Shown here: piece by piece, positions 24,811 to 35,600 of the stretch | Layout: each line of letters opens with the position of its first letter | Numbering within the stretch: the first letter of the stretch is position 1 | NCBI GenBank assembly: GCA_005406025.1 | Contig: BGZK01000007.1 | Location: 930,001 to 994,000 of the forward strand | Length of the DNA stretch: 64,000 bases | Origin: Eumeta japonica | Taxonomy: Eukaryota > Arthropoda > Insecta > Lepidoptera > Psychidae | Reading direction: 5' to 3' | Translations under genes and position numbers: made by a program | The notes under the pieces: model-generated | What the model was told of the DNA's origin: nothing | Seen by the model: the letters and a program-made list of their open reading frames with translations, nothing else | Database searches by the model: none

Positions 24811-25415
24811 TTTTCTTTAAATTATTGCATCTCGATCTTTCTTTGACGAGTATAAGAAATCAAGAATTTTCTTTTTTGTTCAAAAGAAAAAAAATCCGAA
24901 AAACAGCAAATTTCATATTAATTAATCTCATATGATTCTCATATACACGCCCGTACTCTCCAACGAAGCACATAAAAAATAATTGGTCTGCAAACAAAAC
25001 TTATACATACTAAAGTCACATCATTATTTAACGACATTAGGTTCATACTCTCTTTCATGTTCTTGACAAAAAACTCATTAATTCTTTGGTATTTTTATAG
25101 CACTCTTCATAATAAAAGAAACAGAGGCATTTAAAATAGGAAACATTATAAGTTACGACAAAAATATAAAAAGTCTAAACAAACGTATACAAATTAATAA
25201 AAGCAACAAGACAAGTGGGAATAAGACTCACGCCCTGAGAGTTCCGTACAAACGTAATTATATATGGAGATATTTCGTCTAACAAGAATCAACATTATTT
25301 TTGTTTGTTTTCGATATTAATGGTGGCGAGATATTGATCCCATGAATTTCAAAACTTTTGCTTATTTTTTCATAAATGTATTCGTACTTTCTTAAAAATA
25401 TCTGAATTTATTAAA
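24810..25415. other. AT-rich intergenic stretch
   Basis: A short GAGAGTTCCGTACAAACG piece near 25,240 recalls the TTCCGTACC-type insect repeat. Otherwise nothing recognisable. Confidence 0.4.
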
Positions 25416-26222
25416 ACCATGAATCAAATCAAAATCAAAAATAACTTTGTTTCGTAATAGAATTACACTTGAAATACGTCAAATAATAGATCCTTTTCGA
25501 CATTAACATTAGCATTCCCAATTCTGATTCACCTTCAGAAGAATGGGCAAGAAACTCAAAAGTTGCTTTTTTTTACTCATTGATACAAATTATTGAGTAA
25601 TTAATAATTCAGTACAACACTTAAAAATAGCATGAAGCAACCTGATAGCCAAACAGTTCAACTCTATGGATTTATTTCATTGAGATATTCAGACACGGTA
25701 TAATAGCCCTTCTCATATGAATTCTTTTTCCGAAAATTTTAAATTCATAAAATAGCATATTTTTAATTTTAGCTGGGATCTTATAATAAAAACTAGGGTC
25801 TTAAAATAAAAACTGGGATCTTATTATACATTGCCAATTAAATTGTTTGCTAACTTTGCTTAGTTGGATTTTATAAGCAGCAAGATCGTTTTTATGTTTA
25901 GAGTTAACTTTATGGATGTCGCTCGTTTTTTGAAACGTTTCTATATTTTTCATGACATACACCAGGTTTTCTTATATTCATTGTAAGGTTATAGTGAAAA
26001 TATAATTTTTTATTTTAACATTTCTCTGAGAGAAACTTTTGGTCTCAAATTATAAATGGCACAAATAGCTCGCTTCTGAATAACAAAAATTATGTTAATA
26101 TCATCTATAAAGAAGCTGAAATAAACTAGCCTCACGGTTCTTTCATCGGTAAGTCGCTGATTTTTTTACACTATATATGCTGCAAAACTGAAGTTTTCGT
26201 CTATCTCGTAATATGAGACTTC
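25415..26222 (-). mobile_element. CR1/Jockey-like non-LTR retrotransposon, 5'-truncated copy 1
   Basis: The minus strand holds the decayed C-terminal part of a reverse transcriptase ORF and its 3' UTR, alignable block by block with 33,187-34,268: the MTSFKEKFKE-like region, the HDLAAHK-like region and the ..NKIP.EIQ.. region are all recognisable but broken. The 3' end is at about 25,415-25,425, with the tail reading ATCAAATCAAAATCAAAA on the plus strand. A small internal tandem duplication of GGGATCTTATAATAAAAACT lies at 25,770-25,835. The copy breaks off at about 26,222 against the inverted R1-type gag segment. Confidence 0.8.
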
Positions 26223-26224
26223 CG

Positions 26225-27240
26225 TAGGCAATCTTTTAGTATGTGACTTTTAAGTCGACCCGGCGTATCTTGAGCCGCTCCTCTATTTTCTTTGCGTTCT
26301 CTGCAGAGGAACAGCTCACCACTAATTAATTTCTGATTCCTGGCTTTCCTGATTCGGTCCACGACCATGTCTATCTCCCTTGCGCCCACCTCACCGCACA
26401 ATTTGGAAACCAACTACTCCGGAGTGTGATTGTCGTACCTCGAGAAAATTATGAGCATGTGCCCTGCTTCAGACCGAACTTCGGGGTCAGGAATCCTTGG
26501 AGCGGCGGCAGACAAAGATTTCGACTTTGCCGACGCTTTAGCATAGTTTAATGAGCGCGGGGCCAATTTCACCTCAACGGCCATCCGGATTGCATCCAGC
26601 TTCTCCTAGACGTCGAAATATTCCAACAATGAGGAGAGGAGATCTTAACCGCTATCTTGTCTTCTCCTCGCCCTCTCTCACTCAAGCTCCGCAATGAAGC
26701 ACGAACGGGATTCCTTAAATCGGAGGCCGAGTTCGCTGATCACCGACAATTTTCAGATCATTGATTCTTTCACATCTCGGCTGATATTTTAAGACCTTCG
26801 AGCTCGCTCTTCGGCTCCATGCCAAGATTCCCGGTGCCGGACACCAGCCTTCCAATCGGATTGGCTTCCAAGCGGGCGGATGAGGTACTTTGGAACTCCA
26901 GTCATGGAATGCCCCCAGAAAGATTCTCCAGCGCTAGCCCCAACGGGAGCTACGACGACGAAAAAAACGGGCGACCTATCTCCTCTTTGAGACTTGCCTG
27001 TTTGGCAAAGCCTCCCACCGTCTTGGATCGGCTTCACGCCGACATTGGACCCCTAGCAGCCGCCACGGTAACATTTGCCAACCTAACCTCCACCACCAAC
27101 TTATATAGTGCCGGCGCCATCCCCGCCGCGGTCGCACCATCGTCCGTCACAGGTCTTCGTCCCCTCTTTGTCTTTTGGAAGGCTTTCGTTTTTTCTGCTA
27201 TTTCTGAGGACGTACTAGACACGGGTGGCATGGTCATAGC
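26225..27240 (-). pseudogene. Inverted gag (ORF1) fragment of the R1-type element
   Basis: On the minus strand, starting near 27,237, comes MTMPPVSSTSSEIAEKTKAF with a KRGRRPVT motif, typical of the basic N-terminus of R1-type gag. After frameshifts come KLDAIRMAV and then, near 26,340-26,410, GAREIDMVVDRIRKARNQKL, which resembles the conserved gag block before the zinc knuckles. Gag proteins bind the element RNA. Its C-terminal zinc-knuckle part is not here but begins on the opposite strand just right of 27,240. Confidence 0.75.
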
Positions 27241-27480
27241 TTTCTGCTACAGTTTTTTTGCCACAGTCCAGGATACGGACACTCAAAGCGCTTCTGCGAA
27301 GTGGCCGAAGCGTGTCCGATAAGTATGCCCGTTGCGAGAGGGACCACTTCAGCACAAAGTGCGAGGCCTGGAGTGCAGAAGAGTCCTCAAATACATAAAC
27401 TGCATAAAAGCCAGTCGTGAGGACACTGAGCACGGAGTGGTCAGCTCAAAGTGCGGTGTCCGCCATAAGTAGAACGAAAT
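27240..27480 (+). pseudogene. Gag zinc-knuckle remnant of the R1-type element
   Basis: Across shifting plus-strand frames, remnants of CCHC nucleic-acid-binding knuckles are visible (a VQ..DT..SASP-like stretch, then a piece readable as ..C..EG HFS.KCE..). This is the expected gag C-terminus, immediately after the inverted gag N-terminal part. Confidence 0.5.
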
Positions 27481-27489
27481 AGCTCGGTC

Positions 27490-30400
27490 CAAGATGGCCT
27501 GCAGTTAACCGCCATTGCCAAAAAATCGCGGTTGCTCTTGTCCAAGAGCCTTATGTTGAGAATATTGGTGAGCTGCGACGGTACCCAGGATACCTAGTCG
27601 TCTAATAGGCGTCTCCTCGAAGGGGACCCGTCAATGGCGCTATTATAATTTTGGGTAAGTCTGAAGGTTGACGAAATCCGAAAGCTGCAGAATTGGCGTT
27701 ATGTCGGTGTATTTTGAAGGGGACACGCCCCTCGGCTCGTACCACGATCGCGTGTGATATGTCTGCTTGAAACTTGGAACGGACAACGTAAGATTTTGGA
27801 GAGATAGCGTTAAGCGTACGGTGGGGCAGCGAACGCGATTATGCGCGCGGTGTTGATCTCTGCGATTTCTGCGATGCAGAGGGGCTGCATATCTTGAACG
27901 AGAACAATACACCCACGTTCGAGGTGTATAGAGGAAACAGTATCTTCAAACGCGTGGTGCATGTGACTGCGTTCAGCTCCGCTCTACTGGATAAAGTGGA
28001 GGGATGGCAAGTGGTCTTAACATCCTCAGACCACAAAGCGGGCACTTTCGCCAAACGAATAGGTAGACGATCTGGCCCTTGGCCCGCCTCTGGTACATGG
28101 GTTTACAACACTGCGAAATCTCGATTTTCCGACGTCGGAGCAGCAATGAATGCTGCTCTAAATGAACAAGCTCTGACCGTCGAAATAGTGAAATCGGTGG
28201 GCTCGTGCGACCAATTTGACGAGATCGTAGACACGTACATCGGGTGCATCCGACAAACGTGTGAAACTGCCATTCTGCGCAGAATCTCGGAGCGTAGACT
28301 GAAACTCTCTTGGTAAAGTCCCAAGTTAGAGGAACTGAAATGATATGCACGTAACAAGAAGCGGCGCATCTGAATCGCGGCCCTCAACAGACGATAGTAC
28401 GTGATCGGAAATATGTCCAGGCCAAAGATGTTTACGAAAGGGCAGCGGCGGAGGCGCAGACTGCAAGTTGAAATTGGTTTTGCTCTGCACAAAACGGGGA
28501 GAGCCTGCGGGACGGCATCTACGGGGTCATCAGGACGAAAACTGAAAACCTTGAAATCCCATTTCAAGTCGACTCAGGACGAGTACTAGGTCCGGATAAG
28601 TCCCTCCTGCCGAAACCTTTTCCGCTAATGACAGATTCGATACTGACGATCTACATCATACAGAAGTCTGAAGACAAACCGACGGAGATGATCAGCCACC
28701 CGTAAGTTCGGGGATCTACCCCGTGTGGATCCATATTTTACCGGACCGAGGTAAAAAATGCTCTTAAAGCATTTCACCCTCGAAAGGTTCCAGTCGCTGA
28801 TGGGTTCATATGGGACATATGCCAGGCGGTGATCTTCCGGGACGTGGGTTTATTCCTAGAGATGGCCAATAAATGCATAGAGCTGGGATACTTTCCCGGA
28901 GCCTGAAATGTGGCTGCCATTAAGGTAATCCTAAAGCCTAGCAAGGATGATTATGCCCATCCAAAGTCTTACCGGCCCATATCGGCTGCTCCCTGTGTTG
29001 GGAAAAACTGTGGAAAGAATGCTAGTCAGACGCCTCCAATGGCACTTGATGCCGAAATTGCAGGCGATGCAGTATGGCTCCGCGCCTCAGCGCCCTCTAT
29101 GATCTAATTACATATATCTATTGAAAGTTAAATCTCAAAAATATCGTCTTAATGGTGTCATTGGACATAAAGTGCGCTTACGACAACGTATGGTGGCCGG
29201 CGTTGAAGACCCCGCTGCTCACCTACAATTACCCAATAAACCTTTACGGCATGGTCCTGGGGATAACTTCGATACCGTGAAGTGATAGTGAGATACGCTG
29301 GAAGGGGGTCTAGGAGGGGAATTTCGAAGGGTTATACACAGTTATCTATAGTCGGACCAACCTTCTAGAACCTCATTCCGGACTTTCTACTCCGACAATT
29401 TGGGGAACTCGGCGTACTAGATTTCAGCAGGCAATCATTCTCCAGCTTGCGTGTGCTGCTGGGGAGTCGAAAATAAGCTGAGATTCGCACCATCTAATTA
29501 AAAAACTAATTCGATGGCGCTCACCAAAAACCTGAAATATGACGACCCCATCGTGCACAAGAACGGCGAGTAAACGAATCTGGTTGGCGAAGTATGCCTC
29601 TTCGGTCTGACGATTGACAGGAAGCTGACATTTATTCCTAATGTCGCCAAGGATTACAAAAAGGCTACTAATATCTACAAAAAATTAACACGAGCGGCCA
29701 GAGCGACGTAGAGTTTAAGTCCGGAGGTCGTGAGAACCATATACGTCGCAGTAATCGAATCCATCATGCCGTACAGATTGTGCGCATGGGCACTAGCAAC
29801 AAAGAAGCTCGGCGTGCGAAAGATGCTTCACGCTGTCCAGCACAGCGACGCTCTTAAGGCATGCTGGGCTTACCGTACAGTCTCCCTTCATTCCGCAGTA
29901 ATCCTCTCGATATTAGAGTAAAAAAAGCGGCCTAGTTATATGAGGTGAAATGCGTCAAAGATTTGGGAGATACTTTTCTCGACCGGGAGCTCGAGAAACC
30001 CGTGTATTTCGACGATTTGCCTCACCCTGCGCACGTGCCTGAGATCAGGTATAAGAGTGTTTGGGACCTGGATTTCCAAACCTTGAATTGTCTTGCCGTA
30101 GTCAGGCCGCACATCTACACAGACGGTAGCTGAATAGAAGGAAAAGTTGGTGTGACCCTTTCGGAATGGCCGGGACGAAAAGGAAACCTTGTACTGGACA
30201 CCCCGACTCCGATCCCTTCTGCACGATCTTCCAGGTGAAGAGAGTCGCGCTGCAAAGAGAGGTACAGAAGGTGAAAAACGGTAAGGATGGACCGGTCAAC
30301 ATATTCAGTGACTCCAGGTCTTGCCTGAGGTATTGACTGGCCCGAAAACCTTCACCCTCTGCTCATAAAGCTAGGCCAACATCCCCGAGATCGTTGGGGA

Positions 30401-30940
30401 AGACAGGGCTGTGCGCTTATTCTGGGTTTTAGCGCATGCCAGAATAGCGGGAAATCAGTGTGCAGATGAGCACGCCGGGCAGGTCTTCCTTATCAAGATG
30501 ATGGAAGCGGATCATGACCAGTTTCCACTGTCGCGCGCGAAAAATATGAATTTAGTAGCAAAAACGATACACCGAGGTAAGTACGGGTTAGATTACGAAA
30601 TGCTTCTTTCAGGTGGAACAAACGTACACGGTCCTCGGACAGATTGACATGACTTCCCAGATGACGCAAGCCCTAACGGGTCACGGTAGGTTCGCGTAAT
30701 ACCTGTTTAGGTTTAAGCTGCGGATCTCACTCTACTGCGCGTGTCACCCCGCCAAAATCCAAGATGTGTTGCACGTTCTCAAGAATGCGATATATTCCTT
30801 CAAGAGTGTGTGGCACTGGAAGCGGAGATTGATGTCCAAGTTGCGTTGCGGCACTTCCGCAAATTTTGAAAGACACAACAAGGAGGACAAGTCTTTAAAA
30901 TTTTGCACCATGGTATTCGATTGCTGTGGAAAATTGAATA
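27490..30940 (+). pseudogene. ORF2 of the R1-type element: endonuclease, reverse transcriptase, RNase H
   Basis: Pieces in order: endonuclease with VLTSSDHKAGTF (catalytic Ser-Asp-His motif, about 28,010-28,045) inside the open stretch 27,894-28,316; reverse transcriptase entry with ALKAFHPRKVPVADGF (about 28,755) and KPSKDDYAHPKSYRPI (about 28,930); the palm LMVSLDIKCAYDN (first catalytic Asp, about 29,150); thumb KLTFIP..AK and VVRTIYVAVIE (29,620-29,760). RNase H follows with HIYTDGS (about 30,110), VNIFSDSRSC (30,295) and AVRLFWVLAHARIAGNQCAD (30,405); last comes a C-terminal CACHPAKIQDVLHVL cysteine region (30,735). The FADD catalytic box expected near 29,420 is not found; sequence there appears deleted. 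Non-functional. Confidence 0.85.
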
Positions 30941-30959
30941 GAAATTTATAGAAAAGATT

Positions 30960-31345
30960 ATAATATACATTAATATAAACGTTATAATGTAATATAAACT
31001 AAAAATAGAAAGGAAAGAAAATATAATAGAAATGTAATGTAAATATAAACGTATAATCCTAGGGTGGTAGGAAAAACTTAATAACAAGAAATTACATAGA
31101 GAAATAACAATTGACTAAAAATATATCTAACAATATAATGTAATGCAAATGACTTAGGAATAAAGGATTAAGTTCAGAAGAGTTATTAAAAAAAAGATAG
31201 TAAAACAAATGAAAAACAAAAGAAATAAAAAAAAATAGCTTAATTAATCAATATAATCTTCATCTACTATCCTCAGGTAAGCAAATGAAGAAAGAATGAG
31301 ATACTCCTAGAAAAGGTACACAAGAGCCATGGTCACTATCCCAAA
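30960..31345. other. AT-rich 3' UTR-like stretch
   Basis: A-rich sequence follows the R1-type ORF2, with a small TCCTAGGGTGGTAGG block near 31,056. It probably includes the 3' UTR of that element; the exact end was not found. Confidence 0.4.
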
Positions 31346-33058
31346 AAAAAAAGAGAATTTCAACGCAATTATGCATCTAAAGTGAAACCAAGAAATAAGG
31401 TCGTGTCCATAATATCCAGTATCTTGTTTTTGACAATTATGTTTGCGTCGATTAATTTAGCACTAACCAAGGAAAATTTTACAAAGTTTTTTTTCCTGTT
31501 ATTGAGAAGAAGGTTATTAATATTTCACCATCAAACTGTTTCTAAGATTGTACTGTTAACTTCGTCAAAAGCTGATTGTTGCCTATTATCCTTAAAAAGT
31601 AAAGAAGTATCATCAGCAAACAGTCCAATCCCATTTCCTTCTTTGAAAAGACGCGGTAGATTATTAATGTGAACTAGAAATAGTCCAAGAACTAATCTCT
31701 GTCGTACACACATATTGACTGCACATCCTGACCGTCTAACACCATTAATATCAACACATTGAATTCTGTGACTTAAATATTACTCCAGAAGTGCAAGTGA
31801 TAGACTCCTGATGCTGCAGTGATGTCGTCCTGATCAATGTGTCATAACGAACATTATGAAATACCTTGGATAAATCACAGAAAACACTAATTTCGTCCCA
31901 TGACTCCACCCAGGTATCAAAAATTTTCTGAATGAGCTCTACACCGGCTTCGCTTGTTGAGCGACCCTTTGTAAATCTAAATTTCTTAATATTCATCAAA
32001 TTATTGATGTAAAATACCGCGATCGTTGGTTTACGATCAGTTTTCAACAGCATATAATCTGTGCTTGCTAGTATTAATACCCACTGCCACCCAATTACTA
32101 AATGATAAGGAATTATTAATATTAATAGTATTTTTTGGTCTAAAACATTGCTGAATTAACACCCGGTTCTAGTCAATAGTGAACCATACAACTCATTGGA
32201 GTCCATACAACATGAGGAATTAAAAAACTTGTTTATTACACTGTTTCAAAACTGTTTAAGACTACCAGTGTTCACAGGAACAATTTTGATGTTAGCTTTA
32301 ACATTTTTTAACATTATTTTCAAACGTCAATAGCTCGTTGGTCAATGATCAATGGTCAAATGGTCAAACAATGGTCAGATAGTATTTTATTTATAACAGA
32401 CTTAAATTCTGTTTTAATGTTCGTGAATAAATTATTAATACAGGAAGACGAAGTAGCTGAATTTTCCAATAAATTTATATTAAAATCTCCGCAAACAGCA
32501 ATAAATTTATTAATGTCGCTTATTTTAAACAAAATATCGTCCATCAATTTTTTGAAGACCCCACGCCTAAAACAATAAGCCGCTCTAGTTCAATACAGGC
32601 CACTTCAATAGTTTGCTCAACAGATAGGCTCACAATATCTGGACGTTCTTTTTATTTTATATTGTATTTAACTATTATTAGAAAGCCGCCATGTGTAGCT
32701 TTTTTCTGCTGATCGAACTTGCTACCTGATGCTTATTGCTTACTGAAGTTAAACATGAACTGGTGACTTCTAAGCCAATATTCTGTTATACATAAGATAT
32801 CAATATCATTGTATTTTATGAATAATTCAATTTTTAATTCCTTGCTTAACGTTTCTTATACATTTTGATGCATCAGATTGAGTGAACATTTTTAATTATT
32901 AGCATTTCTTATATCAGTCGTTATGGGTTGATTCTGATATGCTAGTACAATATAATTATTGTTTTTATTTGTTTCCGAGTCATCACAATTTTCGAATAAT
33001 GTCGAAAAATTGCAAGAAGTACTCGCTATTTTCTTAAAATCATCAAGGTTAGAAGAAT
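31345..33058 (-). mobile_element. CR1/Jockey-like non-LTR retrotransposon, 3'-truncated copy 2
   Basis: Read on the minus strand, an endonuclease with FIAVCGDFNINLLENS (about 32,490) is followed by reverse transcriptase pieces: FTKGRSTSEAGVELIQKIFD (about 31,975), VFCDLSKVFHNVRYDTLIR (31,870; first Asp region, AFD usual where VFH stands), then LVHINNLPRLFKEGN with GLFADDTSLLFK (31,610; catalytic Asp-Asp present), and it stops near 31,345 at the equivalent of VDTTLFLGL. Frames are broken by stops between blocks. Such elements copy themselves by target-primed reverse transcription. It lacks the 3' UTR, unlike its neighbour at 33.2-34.3 kb, so it is a separate or rearranged copy. Confidence 0.85.
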
Positions 33059-33180
33059 ATGTTACTACGGTCATCTCTTAAGAAGAGACCAACCCCACAT
33101 ACTTAACTCTGCTCTAAGATATACTACAACAGAGAAAAAAGCTGGACGTCCTATTTGTACATAGGAAAATTCGCTCCGAC
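33059..33180 (+). mobile_element. C-terminal fragment of another non-LTR retrotransposon
   Basis: The plus strand translates to CYYGHLLRRDQPHILNSAL, then EKKAGRPICT, a stop, and ENSLRQDFN. This is the recognisable tail of many retrotransposon polyproteins (pattern YGH..RR......GRP...W). It lies between two minus-strand copies of a different family and is too short to classify further. Confidence 0.55.
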
Positions 33181-33186
33181 AAGACT

Positions 33187-34268
33187 TCAATTAAATCAAT
33201 CAAATCAAATCAAATATATCTTTATTTCGTAGGTAATGAAATTACACTTGAAATACGTCATTAATATATTCATTTCGACATTACCGCCCATTCCAAATGC
33301 TGATTCACCGAGAGAAGAATGGGCAAGAAACTCAAGGTTTGCTCTTTTTACTCATCAATACAAAATATTTAGTCATTTATAATTTAGTCAACATTTAAAA
33401 ATAATATGAAATAACCTGATAGGTGAGCAGCTCAATCCAAGTGGCTTTTTTCATTAAGACATTCCAATATGGTATAATAGCCCTTGCCATATAACTTTCT
33501 TTTAACGAAACGTTTAAATTCAGTAAATGGCAAATTTTGAATTTCAGTTGGGATCTTGTTATTAAAGCGCATACACATCCCCTTAAATGGTTTATTAACA
33601 TTACTTAGACAAGTCTTATGAGCAGCAAGATCATTCTTATGTCTAGTATTAATGTTATGGACGTCCCTCCTTTTATGGAACGATTGTATATGTCTCTTGA
33701 CATGTACCAGGTTTTCGTGTATGTGTTGTGATGCTAAAGTTGGGATATTCATTTCCTTAAATTTTTCTTTGAAAGATGTCATTGGTCTCAGTTCATAAAC
33801 AGCACGAATAGAATATGCTTCTGCAGCATAAAAATAGTGTTAATATCGGCTGCGTGACCCCATAACAAAATTCCATAGGTCATAAGACTATGAAAACAAC
33901 TGAAATAAACTAGTCTTGCGGTGCTTTCGTTTGTGAATCGCCGAATTCTTTTGACTGTGTGTGCTGCAGAACTAAGCCTTTTCGCTAATCTCGTCATATC
34001 AGAATTCCAACGTAATTTAGAATCTAAGGTGAGACCAAGAAATAGGGTTGTGTCCACAATATCCAGTACCTCGTTTTTGACCATGACATTTGTGTCGATC
34101 AATTTAAAATCAGATAGAGAAAATTTCACAAGTTTTGTTTTCCTTTCATTGAGCAGTAGATTATCAATACTAATCCACTCAACGATTTCAGAGATGGTAC
34201 TGTTTACTTCGTCAAAAGCTGGTTTATTCCTATCAATTTTAAAAAGTAAGGAGCTGTCACAATAGGAA
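33187..34268 (-). mobile_element. CR1/Jockey-like non-LTR retrotransposon, 5'-truncated copy 3
   Basis: The best preserved copy. The minus frame 33,788-34,265 reads SSLLFKIDRNKPAFDEV, DNLLLNERKTKLVKFSL, DTTLFLGLTLDSKLRW, ARLVYFSCFHSLMTYGI and LLWGHAADINTIFMLQK. The frame 33,432-33,782 continues with IPTLASQHIHENLVHVKRH, NINTRHKNDLAAHKTCL and KFVKRKLYGKGYY-like residues to its stop. A 3' UTR follows, and the copy ends at about 33,187 in a short ATTTG-type tail (ATCAAATCAAATCAAAT on the plus strand). The 5' break is at about 34,265, just inside the FADD box. Such simple-sequence tails are typical of CR1/L2-type elements. Confidence 0.88.
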
Positions 34269-34276
34269 CCAAGAAA

Positions 34277-34800
34277 AATGGGCCACATTAACTCAATACA
34301 AAACAGAAATGAAATAAGCTGCGGATGAACTATACCAACTCCCAGAAACGGACACTGAAAGCTCTGCACCAAGTGAATAAAATGAAGAATAGAAGACTAG
34401 CGGGAGAAACAAACTTTTTGCATATTTTTATTGTACTTGTATAAATAGGCACGTTACTACAACGAGAACGGGAGCTAAAAGGAACAAAGCAAATTAAAGA
34501 TTAGGAAGACTGTGGATGAACTCTACCAACTCTCACTAGCACCGAAAGTTTATACTAAACAAAGAAAATGAAGTATGAAGATCAACTGAGGAAACAAATT
34601 TAAGAAAAAAGGCTGTCTTAGAGCACATATGACTTATCACAACAAAAACCAAAGGGAATAGGCCACATTAGCAAAGAGCAATGTAGAAACTAAAAGATTG
34701 CAGATTATCCATACCAACTTCCTGAAGCAAACATTTAAAGCTCTGGACCAAGCAAAAAAAACGGAGTACGGAAGACAAATGGAAGAAATTTGCCCTTTCC
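34277..34800 (+). repeat. About 190-bp tandem repeat, three diverged units
   Basis: The block GATGAACT(A/C)TACCAACTC recurs at 34,324, 34,515 and (diverged, GATTATCCATACCAACT) 34,703, about 191 and 188 bp apart. GGCCACATTA precedes it and a GAAAGCTCTG or AAAGCTCTGG phrase follows. No coding function is seen. Confidence 0.6.
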
Positions 34801-35160
34801 CACTCTTTTTATTGACACATTATAGTATCTATTACCTATCCTGAATACAGTTTCTGGCTAAAGGTTGCACGAATACCGTCTGACTCTAGACTCCCATCAC
34901 TCCTAATCCAGACTAGTACCTACACTTCCCCTGATAATTACATTCCCTTCGGTGTATCGGAACTTGTCCCATTCAGTCATTGCGACTGGCTGAAGGTCGA
35001 GCGATGATGAATGTCGAAAAATTGCTAGAAGTACTCTCTATTGTCTTATAAACAAATTTAATTTTTCATTATTATCATATGATTCAATAGGAGCGTGTAA
35101 TAGTTTGCCCGTGAAGTTTTCATAGCGTAAAGTTTCAAAGTATTGTATGATATATTGGTC
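34800..35160 (-). other. Repeat-like stretch with a short retrotransposon fragment
   Basis: The block ATGTCGAAAAATTGC at 35,012-35,060 matches, with few changes, a block at 33,000-33,040 in copy 2 of the CR1/Jockey-like family, in the same orientation. The GC-richer 34,850-35,010 is not recognised. Confidence 0.4.
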
Positions 35161-35229
35161 TAGATGACGGTCCATACTGCAATTGCAAGTGTAAGTTTGA
35201 AATGATATAAAAAAAATTATATTGTGTTA

Positions 35230-35600
35230 CTACAAATTTTCAATTTCCAGATATTTTCTTTACTTGTGATTTAGGACCTTTTTCTCGCCGAATTTCATGA
35301 TTCTAGTTCAATGGGAACTACCCTATTTTTTTACTTGCAAGGTATTTATTTACTAGCAAGTTTCAAAATGTAAGACTTAAATGGCCTTATTTTGTCCGTG
35401 TTTTTATAGCTTCAAGGAAGATTTGATGATAATTTCAACTTGATACTTCCACGCGTTTCTAAGAAAAAGAATCTGAACGGATATACGGCCACATTTACAG
35501 ATGGACAGACGAACAGACACACAACTATGTGATCTTATAAGGAATCTTTTTTCCTTAGGAGGTACGGAATTCTCAAAAAACCTAAAAAGACCTTCCAATA
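35230..35600. repeat. Interspersed insect repeat (GGTACGG type)
   Basis: Phrases CTTCCACGCGTTTCTAAG, GATGGACAGACGAACAGAC, GTGATCTTATAAGGAATC and AGGAGGTACGGAATTCTC match the layout of a very common insect non-coding repeat recalled from memory (a cluster of GACAGACGGACAGAC, then a poly-T/CCT and GGTACGG ending). A minus frame at 35,404-35,598 is a by-product. Confidence 0.55.

Larger units (their letters stand above)
26225..30960 (+). mobile_element. R1-clade non-LTR retrotransposon with inverted 5' part
   Basis: This is a decayed retrotransposon of the kind that encodes gag (ORF1) and an endonuclease/reverse transcriptase/RNase H polyprotein (ORF2). The segment 26,225-27,240 is in the opposite orientation (gag N-terminal and middle parts on the minus strand). 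From about 27,240 to 30,940 the rest reads on the plus strand: gag zinc-knuckle remnant, endonuclease end, reverse transcriptase, RNase H and C-terminal cysteine region. Reading frames shift many times and contain stops. After 30,950 comes an AT-rich 3' UTR-like stretch. Assignment to the R1 clade rests on recognised motifs (below), not on a search. Confidence 0.8.

Noticed and set aside
26819..27322. 167-codon plus-strand open frame as a gene
   Set aside because: It is the antisense shadow of the inverted gag segment, which reads with recognisable motifs on the minus strand.
27973..28567. Long minus-strand frames (125 and 154 codons)
   Set aside because: Antisense of the endonuclease region, which has clear plus-strand motifs (TSSDH).
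33921..34265. 114-codon plus-strand frame
   Set aside because: Antisense of the well-preserved minus-strand reverse transcriptase.
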